Both the position numbers and the translations under genes were made by a program. From assembly GCA_030761205.1 (NCBI GenBank), contig JAULJL010000025.1, positions 3,086,001 to 3,150,000 on the forward strand: a stretch of 64,000 bases of DNA, in the 5' to 3' direction. The stretch's first letter is position 1; the number at the start of each line of letters is the position of its first letter. This document shows positions 48,522 through 60,700 of this stretch, in pieces. The notes beneath the pieces were generated by a model. That model saw nothing but the letters and a program-made list of their open reading frames with translations, ran no database searches and was not told the DNA's origin. This DNA is from Fremontodendron californicum (taxonomy: Eukaryota; Streptophyta; Magnoliopsida; Malvales; Malvaceae).

Positions 48522-48765
48522 ATGGTTCTTCGATTCTCTTATACGATCTTTCTATCATGTCTTTTTCTTTTAGTGGTAAATTTCAGTTTCTCATGAAAGC
48601 TAAAACTGATTTTTTTTTTTTTTTTCTTTTATCGCTTGCTAATAAAGTTTAACTAAAATTATCGCTCTTTGAAATTGTTTTGAATAGTGTGAGCATGGCA
48701 ATTCGTTGAAGGATTTGGAAGATCGTCATCATCATCATCAACTCTGTTTGCCATGTATTTTCTGA
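48522..48765 (+). CDS. Small secreted peptide gene, two exons, 43 aa
   Basis: Not recognised. Exon 1 (48522-48575) is exactly 18 codons and encodes a signal peptide (MVLRFSYTIFLSCLFLLV). A phase-0 GT-AG intron follows. Exon 2 (48688-48765) begins Cys-Glu-His-Gly, contains LKDLEDR, a run of four His, and ends QLCLPCIF, then stop. The mature part has three Cys. Exon structure, exon-1 length, Cys start, KDL motif and TATA spacing all match the gene at 40396-40985, but the 34-aa repeats are absent, so this may be a shortened paralogue. AAGGTAATATGG right after the stop could be a further donor site. An AATAAA hexamer near 48889 could serve for polyadenylation. Alternative: a decayed copy. Confidence 0.5.
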
Positions 48766-48889
48766 AGGTAATATGGTTTGGATTCAGCCCTCATCTGTGC
48801 CTTCCATGTAACTAATTAAGTACTATTGTGTTCTTTGATGCGGCTCTGTTAATTGTATTGTCTTGTATCTGTATTAAGTAATTATGCAA

Positions 48890-50599
48890 TAAATTATGTA
48901 TCTTATTCCCCTCTTTTAAAAAAAAAGAAAAGAAGTTAAAGGTTTTAGATAAAGCAATTAAATTATAGCATCTGACGAAGAATGGCAAGGCAAAACTACC
49001 CAACCCCTGTAATAGAGCCACTGGAAAACGGGAAAAAAAAAATTGAACAAGCAAAAAAGCAAACACCTGGTGGCTGGTGGGCAACAAATAACTTAATCTT
49101 CCCCTAATTGGCTAATTGTTGTCACTTTCATGATGATTTGTTCTGTTTAAAAGCATGCAATTGTGTCAATTTGTGAATTAATCAAAACTTTATGTTTAAT
49201 CTCATGCTTTTCCATTTTTACGTACCCTTAATTCTTGTCAGAAAATGACTGTTTTATGCAATATTAATATAAAACATATTTGTGAATCAATCAAAATTCA
49301 TGATCTCATCAACTTTTTCGTTAATTTCTTATTAGTAAATGTGCTTATTTTTGATGAGATGACAAATTGATTGCGATTTACAAATAATATAAAGAAAATT
49401 AAATGACTACACCAATTATTATCATGAACCTCTAATTTTTAGTAATTATAAATTTTTTGCTGCATCTTAATTACTCAAGTAGATCACTTCTATTTCATTC
49501 ATTTTTTAAGGTATATATATATATATATATATTTGGACTATTATTCTATATATTGGTGATAGAATTTTTTTATTTTATTTTACAAGCGGATTTATGTCAT
49601 ATAACATTTTCTTTCAACTCCAACTAAAATTCAAAGTTGCAAAAATCTGTTTAGGATCCATTTGAGTTTAGGATCCATTTGAATGGACGGTGAAATTAAT
49701 TTCGGTGAGATTAAAAACAACGATAACAGTGAAATTAGTTACTGTAACGGTGAGATTAAAATCAATAATAAGATATGTGTTTAGATTCAAACGCAGCGGT
49801 AGCGATGAAATGAATTATAGTGAGGAAAAAAAATGACTATTAAAAACATTAAATTAAAATGTGTATATAAAATAAATTATTAAAAATTATTAAAATTATA
49901 TTTATATTAAATAATAAAAAATATATTAAAATTATATTTATATTAAATGATAATTAAAAATTATTTAAAATATATGTATGTTAAAAAAATAAATTAAAAT
50001 TTTAAAAAACAAATAATTTAAAAATAAGATATTAAAAAATAAATAATTCTAAAAAAATTGAGAAAAAAATGTAACAAGAAAAAAAAAATAATGAAGGGGT
50101 AAAAAGAGGTTCCACTCGAGGTTCAGTTTTCTACTGGACGTCCACCCCTCCAGTGGAATCAGTAGCTTTTAATCCCCCACTGGGCGTGCATTTTGGATGC
50201 ATCCAATGCAAGCCCGGTGGGGGCATTCAGTTTGGGGGGATTCCCCCCCCCCCCCAAATCGCACCTTCTAATTTACCAAAGGGACTCCCAACTCCCAAGT
50301 ATCTAACAGGCAAAGAACCAGTCTTAAAAGCAGATGCATGTTGGATTTCCTAGAGTGATTCTCTACTTATTCATGTTGGGAACAGCTCACTGTTTGCACA
50401 ATTTAACTTTAGACCAGAAAACGTGTAGAAAGCTGCCAGATTTCAAATAATTAGCACGTAAATTATAAAACACCAATTTAAAACATGATTATAATTGTCA
50501 AAATATATATGTATAACTATGAAAGTAAGCTCTAGAATATCAAGGTTGGCAATGAATTGCAGCATAGCAAGGAAGGACTTTGTGAAGCTCAATCTGAGT
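48890..50599. other. Spacer with transposon-like sequence
   Basis: No gene supported. 49660-50270 looks like a hAT- or Mutator-like insertion: GGATCCATTTGAATGGACGG and TTTAGATTCAAACGCAGCGG at the left, and a GC-rich right part with TTTTGGATGCATCCAA and a run of 13 C at about 50243-50255. Ends were not fixed. 50380-50599 is the CLPP6 3' flank. Confidence 0.5.
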
Positions 50600-53500
50600 T
50601 CAATATTCTGTTTCCAAGACACCATCAATGAGTCCAAACTCCATAGCCTGTGAGAGAACCACAGGAAGATAGCACACTGGTCAGTCTTTTCTTTCAATTT
50701 GTTGAAAAATGTTTAATGCCATGACATTTTAAACACAAATATATCACTATGTAAGCCCTTCAAAGGGAAAATCAATTCGAACTTGATTGTCACTCTCTTT
50801 CCTACTTATAAGAAGCAAGGAAAGAGGACAGGCATCAGGCTGGATGTTTTCAGCAAGCATTGATGCCGAGTACCATTACCCTATGTTACACGGACTTGGA
50901 TGTGAGTGTCGAACACAGGTATGTTTGATTTATTCTAAGTTTTTCCATGTTTTTGGAAGGTTTTTGGGAGATCATATCCTCATACCCATATCCGGATATA
51001 CGTCGGACACGGTACTTCAACAAAAATGAAGAGACGGAACAACATAGCCAATACCATTACCTCATGTTTCTAACAAAACCAGAAATCAACATTACCTCAG
51101 AAACCGATAAGAAGCGGTCCCTCTCTGTGTATTGTTGCACTTTTTCAAGAGGTTGGCCGGTGAAAGCCGCAAACATTTTGTCAATTTTCTGCAACAAAAG
51201 TAGCAGGGAAAAAGGCCAAATAAATTAAAGGATAAATGTTTAGCAGAGTATTTCTGTGCTTGGTAAGTATCTGTAGGACCATAGCAAAAGCTGTTATATG
51301 AACAGGAAAATTTAGAAAGCATAACATGGAGATTGATCCCCTTGATTCATTGGTAGGTTACTCAGAAAATTGCAAAATACAAAAAAGAGGAAATTACATG
51401 ACGAGATTGAACTGCTTCGTTCACTTGACGTCTGACATCTTCAACATGGCCCTTCAAAAAGAAAGAATGCATGACCCAATCAATTTCAATAAGTACATGA
51501 GAATTGAGATGATATTTCATGCTTGTTACACAGAGTTCAAGAACTTAAAAATAATTTCATAGTGTCTCTAATTTTGTCACAAGAACATGAATTTATCTTC
51601 TACAGCAAAACATGCAACTAAATACCAACAGTGAAAACTAACAAACTAAATCATAGAGGAATCTGGATTGTAATCGAAATATGGGATACCTAAGTAATGA
51701 TCTTCACAGAGCTAAACTATGCTACTCGGACTCGGGTGTGAGTGTCGGATACGGGTATGTGCCCGACACGTATATGTTCAATTTTTTCTAAGTTTTTCCA
51801 TGTATTTGGAGAGTCTTTGGAGGGTCATATCCCATACCCATGTCCAAAAGTGTGTCGGACACAGGTACTTCAAAAAAAATAAAGAGTCGGAGCAACATAG
51901 GAGCTAACCACATTTATTTAGATGTCGAATTAGGATGCAATGCCGCACTTGTTGTCGAAAGTCTCATAAACACAAGAGTAAAAGAGAAGCAAGAAAGCAT
52001 TCATTTTTTAACATGATAATTCAAAGCTTTAATTGGAATAAATAAACATGAATATGCAATAATCATATCATCTTTCCTCAAATACCCACCACCAACAGTT
52101 GAGAAATCCTCATTTTTCATTTTAGTTGTATAAAGAAATCAATACTACATACTTGTCTAAGCATATAACAACAATTATTCTGCTAGTACATAAAGTCCTA
52201 TTTTCAAAAATTCATTGTTTAGAGAGTTTAGTATCATCTAAAATATCATCTATAACAAGCACAATTAAATATTTTAAATTTAAGGATTTATTCTAGATCT
52301 AATGAGTGCCAGAAGATCCACAAGGAAATTTCTCCAGGTCCCATTAGTTTTGAAAAATTAGCACGTAATCAAGAATCAAAATTTCAATACCTAAAAAAGA
52401 AAACCAATGCTTAAATTAGAGTTTTTCCACAAATAAAAACTTCTGTCATAGTAATAACCTTGCCTCTCGAACAAGACAAGCAAGATGTGTACTAGCTATT
52501 TCACATCTTCTCATCAGTCAACCCCTTTTAAAAACTTTTCCTTTCTAAATGTAGCAACTAGCAATGCAAACCAAGAAGTTAAATCATACCCCACAACCAC
52601 TTTGTGGTTGGTGTATCATAATACGTGCATTTGGCATTGAATAACGCATCCCCTTCTCTCCACCAGCAAGAAGAAGTGCTCCTTGGCTTGCAGCTACTCC
52701 AAAACAAACTGTGCCAACCTTTGGCTTTATCTGAAAGAATGGCCAATTGATGCTTGCAAAATAAGAAGTTCGAATAAAGCATGCAGCACGGTTTTCATCA
52801 GAATACGTACTAATATGTCATAGCATGCAGTAATAAGGGAAAAATACAAAAGGGTGGACCCAAAAAAGTTTAAAATCTTACCCAAGACATGCAATCATAA
52901 ATTGCCAAGACAGAATAGGTGCTTCCACCAGGGCAATTCAAATACACCTGACAAAGTATAGGTTAATGTTATAAACTATGAGCAGGTTCCAAAATTCTGG
53001 ATTTAAAGCCCTATGTTCCAAATGGAGAAGAGGGAATGCAGAGAGAACTAGTAAAAATATGATCACACCAGAATATCTGCGTCCTCGTCAATAGTTGCGA
53101 GAGTCACAAGCTGTGATATAACTCTTTGAGCAACCTGTGCATTGACTGGTTGCCCAATGAATATGATACGATTCCTGAATAACACAGTTGAAAGGTCCAA
53201 AGGCCCTCCGGGAGTCATTACTGCTGGCATTACAGGTGGATTCCCCCTTCTGGCTTCTATTGCACCATAGCTGTACATAAAAAGTATCATGATGTATATA
53301 TCAAATACACTGGAACTGATGTCTCATCCAATAAGTAACATACAATATCAGTTAGGAGTAGACCTGGCAATTCGTGTATCCGTGTCGTATTCGTGTATTT
53401 TATTGTGTCATAATCGTGTTTAAAGTATTTATATTTATATAAATTTTATACATTAATAATTTGTATTATATAGATTTTGAGACATTCGTGTATTCGTATC

Positions 53501-54544
53501 GTGTTCGTGTTATTTTTTCATATCGTGTTTTTGCATGTTTTAGTTATTTTTTTCATGTCGTGTTCGTGTAATGTAATCGTGTCATGTCTAATATTGTCAC
53601 TGTCAGGTCTAGTTAGGAGGTAGCAGAACCTAACTGTTAGATCAAACGATTTTCCTTCCACTTTCAACCTTTCCGTCCTAACACAGTATAGATGAAACAT
53701 CCAAACTTCATAACTAAACCATCAAGGAATTTATCGTTTTAAAACCAATGAATACAAGTGAACAACTAGAGTTCGCGAGTGGTTAATACTTGACAAACTT
53801 CGTACGCATAATTTATATGCATTCATGACATAAGACACGAAGCATTGATATGAAATTAAAGCAAAAAGATAAGAGTAAGAAACCTTTGATTGGAGTCATG
53901 GAAGCCGTTCTTGTCGATCTTCAGAGGTAGCCCAGAAGTTCTACTAGATAACCCTGGACCCATAATTATTCAATTTATATGTACATAACCAGACATCACA
54001 TGTAATTAAAATATTCAAAAAAGAAAAAGAGGAAGAAAAAAAACTTGAATATAACTAACTCAAAATTATAGCTCTACAAAGACATTGGCAAGCACAAGAT
54101 AACAGAAACATGTAAAACTTTAGAAATTAAGAATTTGATTAATTTAATAAGTTTAACCACAGCTAGGACAGTTTTTATCGAATCAATGGCGTGAAACTCA
54201 AATTAAAAAAAAAAAAAAGATAAAAAAAGAAGATAAAAGTTCCAACAAGAAATTGCTAATTAAATTTCAAGAACCGGAAAGTTACCCATTGTAGAAGAGT
54301 CTCCATATGGGTTTGGCAATGCGGACACTATCAACCTCGTCGAGTTTCTGAAAATTAAAAGATTTCAAAGAAAAACAGAACAATGAGTGTAAGTAAAAAA
54401 AAAAACTTCGAAATTCAGCAAAAACAGCAAGTGAAAAGTGTAAAAAAAAAACATGTACCTCGAAGAAAGGGACGAAATAGAAGTGGGTCTGGTTCGAGTA
54501 GAGAGAGAGAGACTCAGAGAAGATGAAACAGCCGAAGCTACCAT
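50600..54544 (-). CDS. CLPP6: Plastid ATP-dependent Clp protease proteolytic subunit 6
   Basis: Serine peptidase subunit of the chloroplast Clp core. Exons: 54459-54544, 54286-54347, 53884-53953, 53069-53270, 52882-52947, 52590-52730, 51398-51451, 51096-51188, 50600-50647; 822 nt, 273 aa, against 271 in Arabidopsis CLPP6 (At1g11750). The N-terminus (MVASAVSSSLSLSLSTRTRP) is Ser-rich and basic, a typical transit peptide. The catalytic triad is complete: Ser177 (GVAASQG), His202 (MIHQPQ), Asp251 (ERDRF), with spacings of 25 and 49 residues as in bacterial ClpP, so it is a P and not an R subunit. YLNCPGGSTYSVLAIYDCM and QSGCGGHVEDVRRQ are family signatures. Introns contain two CTATGTTGCTC MITEs and one TAGACCTG hAT element. 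Confidence 0.95.
50881..51047 (-). mobile_element. Short hAT-like MITE, copy D
   Basis: Ends CTATGTTACACGGACT and GGAACAACATAG. TACCATTACC lies directly on the left and recurs 4 bases beyond the right end (CCAATACCATTACC), so the duplication seems to have gained a few bases. It lies in the last CLPP6 intron, 48 bp from an exon. Confidence 0.8.
51717..51900 (-). mobile_element. Short hAT-like MITE, copy E
   Basis: Ends CTATGCTACTCGGACTCG and GAGTCGGAGCAACATAG; flanks GAGCTAAA and GAGCTAAC (7 of 8). It carries a small internal duplication (CGGGTATGTGCCCGACACGTATATG). It lies in a CLPP6 intron. Confidence 0.88.
53359..53611. mobile_element. hAT-type MITE with TAGACCTG ends (253 bp)
   Basis: Left end TAGACCTGGCAATTCGTGTA, right end TGTCACTGTCAGGTCTA; perfect 8-bp duplication GTTAGGAG (53351-53358, 53612-53619). 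The interior is rich in TCGTGT motifs. It lies in a CLPP6 intron. Related sequence lies in the arms at 4560-4780 and 6340-6520 and inside the LINE at about 39482-39609. Confidence 0.9.
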
Positions 54545-57500
54545 TATTGGAAATATATAATATGTCAACCCAAAGTAGGAAATTTGAGATTTCCAGAGAA
54601 AAAAAGACTGAGAAAGAGGTTTTTTTCAGGGGATAGCAAGGGCAACGAGAATTGCAAGTGATTTTGTTACGGGTTACGCCCCTCCCCAAATAGTTCATTT
54701 TAAAGTTTCCATTTGCAAAAAGGCCTGATTCTGCTGTATTGGACAACCTCGGAGGCCCATTTTCTCTCAAAATTTATTTATTACTATTACAAATTACAAA
54801 AAGTACTTAATTTTTTCAATACATATCAGAATTGAGACATTGATATTTTGATTATCAATTCCTATAAATGTCTATGGAGAATTATATTTTTTTATCCATT
54901 TTATTATTTTTAAAAGGAACATATTAATTGGTATCTAATGATACCGGTTAAAATGATATTTAAGAAAAAATTATAATTAATGTATTGTTTTCTTTTAAAT
55001 TTAGTAAAAAGCATACATTGAATGCAATTTTTTAACTATTTTTAACCAGTATTTATTGAAACCTGTTAATCATTTTGTTAAAAAAAAAATCATATTTGAT
55101 TTACTATCAATGGAATTGTAAAAAAAAATTATGTACACCACAATTTGTCACCTCATTCAATTGAACAGATTTATTAGTTATATATATATATATATATATA
55201 TTTTTAACATCTTGAACATGATTATAACACGAAAAAAATATACGAACAAAATACTAATATATGAATTATCATATTTAGAAAAAAACCAAGAGATAACAAA
55301 AAGTATATATATATATATATATGTGTGTGTTAGCGAAGTGTTGAACATTAAAAAATAAATAATCATGCAATGACTCCTTGATCAATATTAAAATAAATGA
55401 ATTAATTATGAATTCATGAATTTTTATTATTGTGTTCTTGATTTAAACGCTATATCATTATTTTCATGTGCAGTACAAAATAATCATGAATATTACTCAT
55501 GAAGATATATATATATATATATATATATATCATTTGTTTGGCTAATTATTGAGTAAATATTTAAGAGAAAGGAGGAGGGAATTTATCCTTATGAAGATTT
55601 TGAATAATATAGTAATTACATCGAAATGAACTATTTTTAAATCTTTATCTTGAGATTTGAGCATTTGGTTTGATAGAATGTGCTTATATTATACGTTCAA
55701 AGGACAGGTTTGAACACGTCTTTCTCCAAATAAAAAAAAAAAAATATTTGAGTCAAGAACTCCAATCCTATACATAATCATATCAACAATTTTATAAAAT
55801 TACGTATTTAATTGTAATTTTTTTTTTAGCTAAATTGATGATAATTTCATTATAATTTGGATAAAAATTATGTAATTAACCATTCTAAAAATAAAAAACC
55901 AAACTTCCTACAATCAAACAATATCATATATATTTGCATTTATTATGTACTGATTAACTTTTTTTCTAAAATATTTTTTCACCAAAGAAAGAACGTTTGT
56001 AGATGTTAACGGATGCCATAGGCAGTTAATGACTATTTAATTATTATTATTTTTTTATATTTAATATATTTTCTTATTAAATATAAAAAATAAAATATTA
56101 ATTATATTTTTTTATAAATATCAATTAGCCATAACATTAAACTCTATTAACATTTTCCAACTAAAAATTGTTCCCAAGAAAAAAACAATAGATCAGACCA
56201 AAAAAAATTATTATATATTACACTGTCAATGTAAACTTCATAAATAAAAATAATAAAATGATACATAATAATAGAATATAATAAAAAATTAATTAAAATT
56301 AATTAAAAAATAAAATATATGATAACTTCTTAATTTGTAAAATTAAAAAATTTATACAGTCATACCAAAAACGAAAAAAAGAAATAAAGAAAAATGTTAG
56401 ATGTTAGAGGGCCAGACCGGACAGACAGGACAGCAAAGCTCAAACTCGAACTCCAAACTGAACATACATACAACACAAAAACATGTTTTTAACCAGCACC
56501 ATCTCTATTGGCTTAAACTACAATCCCAGGCTTACACGTCATCAACCCAATTCCCTAACATTTCTCTCCTCCTTTTCTGCTAATATTACAGTTAGATCCC
56601 TGTTAACCTCATTCCCACTCCGTTGCTCACCTCTTCACCTCCTCTCTCTCTCCCGATCTGGTTAGTTTCAGATCCCTCAAACCCTATAAGCATTTTTCTT
56701 TTTTAATGTTTGGTAACTTGGTTGATTTGTTTTATTCCCAGGTGGATCATCTTGATGTTAGTTATAATGTTGGGTTTTCCTGTTTAGATTAGTACCCAAA
56801 ACTCTTGTTTTTATGGTTTACTTTTGAGGTTTTAGCTTATGATGTTACTTGTTTGTTTCAGTGTGGATTCCTTTGATTTAGTCTATAGGTTTGTCTGAAG
56901 ATACAGATTTGATGACCTTTCTTTGAATTGGTGGAAATCTATGGCCTTTCTTTGAAGGTTATGACCTTGAATTACTTTTGATGGTTTCAGCTTCTGGGTT
57001 TGTTGATTCTGGTGTAAAGTCATTAGCTTTTTGAATGATCCACAATCCAGATTTATCCAGTAGTCATTAAACTTATTAGAGATGGGATCTCTAGCTTTTA
57101 ACTATTTCTCTGTTTGCTTCTGTTTACTTTTTATTCATAATAAGAAGCAAAATTAAGAAATTGGGGTTATTTCAGTGTGGCAAGTGGCCTGCTTAGGTAC
57201 TGTTTGGAAGTCTGACTATGTGAAATACACACACATTAAGGTGTTAATTTGGAGGCTAAGAAAAGAGAACATTAAGTTTGGGGAGAAAATTAAGTCATTA
57301 GAACACCTAAAAGTTAGTTTGGCTCATTGTTTTCAAGCTTGGTTATTGTAAAATGTCATAGAGATTCGGTTGAGCCCCTAAAATAGTGGTATTTTACCAT
57401 GTTAAGTTCCTGTTGTTATGGTGCATTACACAGGTTTCTGCCTTACACTATACATGATTGTTGGGTTAGTTCTGCTTTTAAACTTGCATGCATTCTTTGC

Positions 57501-57726
57501 TATTGCACCTGAATATTTTGATCTGCTGACATAATTATACTATTGACCTTGCCGCCTTTTGTCAGAAGACTTGTGTTGTAGGAGTTTTGATAGATAGGGT
57601 TCGACAAAAGGCCAATGCAGTCTTAAAATCCTTTTTCTGATTGAACTTCTTACGGCATTTTATTTTCTTTTATGCTCTTTTATTTTCTTTGTATTCAAAC
57701 TAATGGTATTATCTTTGGTTGCAGAT
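54545..57726. other. Divergent intergenic region and 5' leader of the PGM-like gene
   Basis: CLPP6 and the PGM-like gene are transcribed away from each other. 54545-54760 holds the CLPP6 5' region; 54780-56400 is AT-rich with three (TA)n tracts and no gene. From about 56400 a less AT-rich, CT-rich leader ends CCCGATCTG before GTTAGTTTCAG at 56661. The next good acceptor is TTGCAG at 57724, two bases before the ATG, so a leader intron of about 1.06 kb is likely. Confidence 0.5.
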
Positions 57727-60700
57727 ATGGATACCAGTGCTGGCCCAAGTTTGTTCCCTTTGCACCGCTGCAAAACTCTTCACCTGGTTTGCATCAAAAC
57801 TTATTTTTCAATTCATATGGTACATCCACTGCAGATTTAAAGCTGCTATATATTTGGTTTGAAGGATATTCAAGATTGCATTCTTTCTTGGCTTTTACTC
57901 GCAAATCAAGGCATTGTGGTCTTATAAAACCATACATCCAGGTGAGGCATGCTCAGGGGATTCACAATGTATTGGGAGATAAAAACTATAAAGCATACAT
58001 GTCTCCAGAATATTTTGATGCACACATTACTCCTCTCGGCTGGCAACAGGTAAGTAGCTGTCATTATGTTTTCATATATGTCTGTAGGCACGTTTTAAAT
58101 CTAACCTCTTTTAAATTATGCTCTTATTTGTAGTCCAAAGCAAGAAACTTGTACTTATGAGAGGAATCTTGTATGAAGCCTTATTATTGGTAATGTTGCA
58201 GGTTGATAATTTGCGTAAGCATGTCCATGAATGTGGCCTTGCTAAGAGGATTGATTTAGTCATTGCGTCCCCTTTGTTAAGGTAGTGGTGCCAGCATTTC
58301 ATACTCCTTTTAAGAATCTTTCCTTGATATATGTCTTATGCCAGTTTTTTGAATTGAGTAATTCGATGGGCATGAAGTTAGATCTTTTATGAATCATGTG
58401 GGTTTCTGATTTGCAGAATTCTCCAATATATGTTAGTTGAAGAGTGGGAAGCCTAGGAGTCTAATGTAGATTCTGCACCTTCTCCTTTTTGGGCCTGAAG
58501 TTGTTTGCTCAATTTTTAGGTTCTGGGTATTATTATATTATGTTGTCTATGGCTTTTAAATTTTTTTGGATCTATCCTTTACAACGCATATCTGGACATG
58601 GGTATGGGGATATGATCCTCCAAGGACCCTCCAAATATATGGAAATCTTGGGAAAATTGAACATACCCGTGTCTGACACTCACACCCTAGTCCGAGTAAC
58701 ATAGGTCAATACTCATCTGTTCATGAGAACTTTCATTCAGTTAAGTAAAGCACAATGCAATGGAGGAATTGTAAAAGTTTCATATTAAGATCTAGTGTAA
58801 ATCTGTGGTTTGTGGACACTAACTTTAGTTCCAAATTCTTTCCTTGTTCTTTTCACTTGAGGTTGATGCTGAAATTATTACACTGGCCCAGCATTCATGG
58901 CCAATTTATTCATTTAGTCTAAGTGACTTGGTCTTCAATGGAGCTGTTGCTTTTTGTATCGGAGAGGATGTTAGTCGACTATAAGTTGTTTCAATAGACA
59001 TCGAAGTTATTTATCAGAATTTGAGTTGGTAAAAAGCTTAATTAGTATCTGTAAAGTTCCGTATTAACTTGTTTAACAGATTTTATTGAATGTACAATCA
59101 TAAATTTTTATACCATTCCTCCTCTTAGAAGTTGAGTGTGGTCACTTTATATTGTAGGACATTGCAAACAGCTGTTGGGGTATTTGGTGGTGAAGGTTAT
59201 ACAGATAGGATGGATATAGTACCACTTATGGTAGCAAATGCGGGAAATAGTGGCCGTGCTGCAATTTCAAGTCTGAACTGCCCACCAATCATTGCAGTAG
59301 AACTTTGTCGAGAACATTTGGTTAGTCTCATTTCCATTTTTCCCAGTAATGGTTCCCTCTCAATGTATTTTTAGTGGATACACTATTTAGTTAATGGATA
59401 AACTAATATCCTTAAGATTTCTGGAATAGAAAATAGTTAACCAGGAAAGACAGTTAGCATCGAACGCATGCATTGATCTTATCAATTTTTTAGATTCGTG
59501 GTTCTCGTAAAGCACTAGTTTTTTGATTGCCCAATTTCAGATTTCGGATACCTCTTAGTGCAAGAATGTTCCAGGGTGCATTTTTATTTTCTCTCTTTAT
59601 GCTTTGATCTTTTAAACATATTATAGACAACGGTTTCTTTGCTTCAGTAGTTATATGTGGATGATAAATATCATATTTAATAGTTACATGGTCTCTTCTC
59701 TTTCTTTTTTTTGTTGTGTTTGCAGGGAGTCCATCCTTGTGATAAAAGGAGAAATGTCAGCGACTATCAGTTTCTTTTTCCTGCGATTGATTTCTCACTG
59801 GCAAGTAATTTGATCTCTAAGATGCACCTGGAAACGCGTTACTCTTTCAATTTTTCATATCAGAACCAGTTGTGGCTAGATTTACAAAGGTATACGTTGA
59901 ATGTCATTTGAATTGCTATTCAGATAGAAAGCGATGAGGACACATGGTGGAAGGCTGACATTAGGGAGACAAAAGAGGAAGTCGCGGCCAGGGGGCTGAA
60001 GTTCCTAAACTGGTGCATACCGTATCTACTCTTCATTGGCTATATCACTCCTTTAAATCTATAGATCTTTAAAAATGAGCATAAGAAGGCCCTAACTGTA
60101 TATTACATAGATACTACTGCATCTAATTTGTGCACTGTTTGATATCATCTTAGATTTCAGAATAGCATAACTAGAATTAATGTATCTTATTTTGGAAAAA
60201 AAAGGGGACTTACATTAAACAATATTGATGTTGCACTATATGAGAATTTTCTTGGAATGTAAGTTTCTCATATCAAAAATAAATTTCAAAACTTTAGCAT
60301 CAAGGAAATCTTTGTAACTGATCCGATCTTTTGTTGTTTTACTTGATTTACTTTTTCTTTTTGCAGTTTTTTAACTTCAAACAAAGATATTTCTTTGAAG
60401 TACTTATTGTTTATAAGAAACTTTATTTTTTTTTTTAAAAATTGTATCGTTCCACATGTCTTTTGAGGAGACAATGCCATCCATCAAAGCTAATATGAGC
60501 ATATAGATGTTTAATTTGATGTTGACATACAAAGGATTCTTAGGCTTCTTTATATTCACTTTGCAGGTTGTGGACACGGAAAGAGAAGGAGATAGCGATT
60601 GTTACCCATAGTGGGTTATTGTTTCATACATTAAGTGCATTTGGCAATGATTGCCACCCGTTGGTGAAGAAAGAGATTTGCAAACAGTAAGTATCCTTAA

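Noticed and set aside
48812..49087. 91-codon minus-strand frame with a hydrophobic stretch
   Set aside because: It lies over the 3' flank of the small secreted gene, with no recognisable motif or matching splice structure.
54282..54770. 162-codon frame over the first CLPP6 exons
   Set aside because: Reading the second exon in this frame (KLDEVDSVRIAK) conflicts with the phase of exon 1; the spliced frame NSTRLIVSALPNPYGDSS is the conserved one.
57672..58133. 153-codon frame running through the first PGM-like intron
   Set aside because: Upstream of VRHAQG it is in a different frame from the conserved MDTSAGPSLFPLHRCKTLHL start; the GT-AG splice restores the family sequence.
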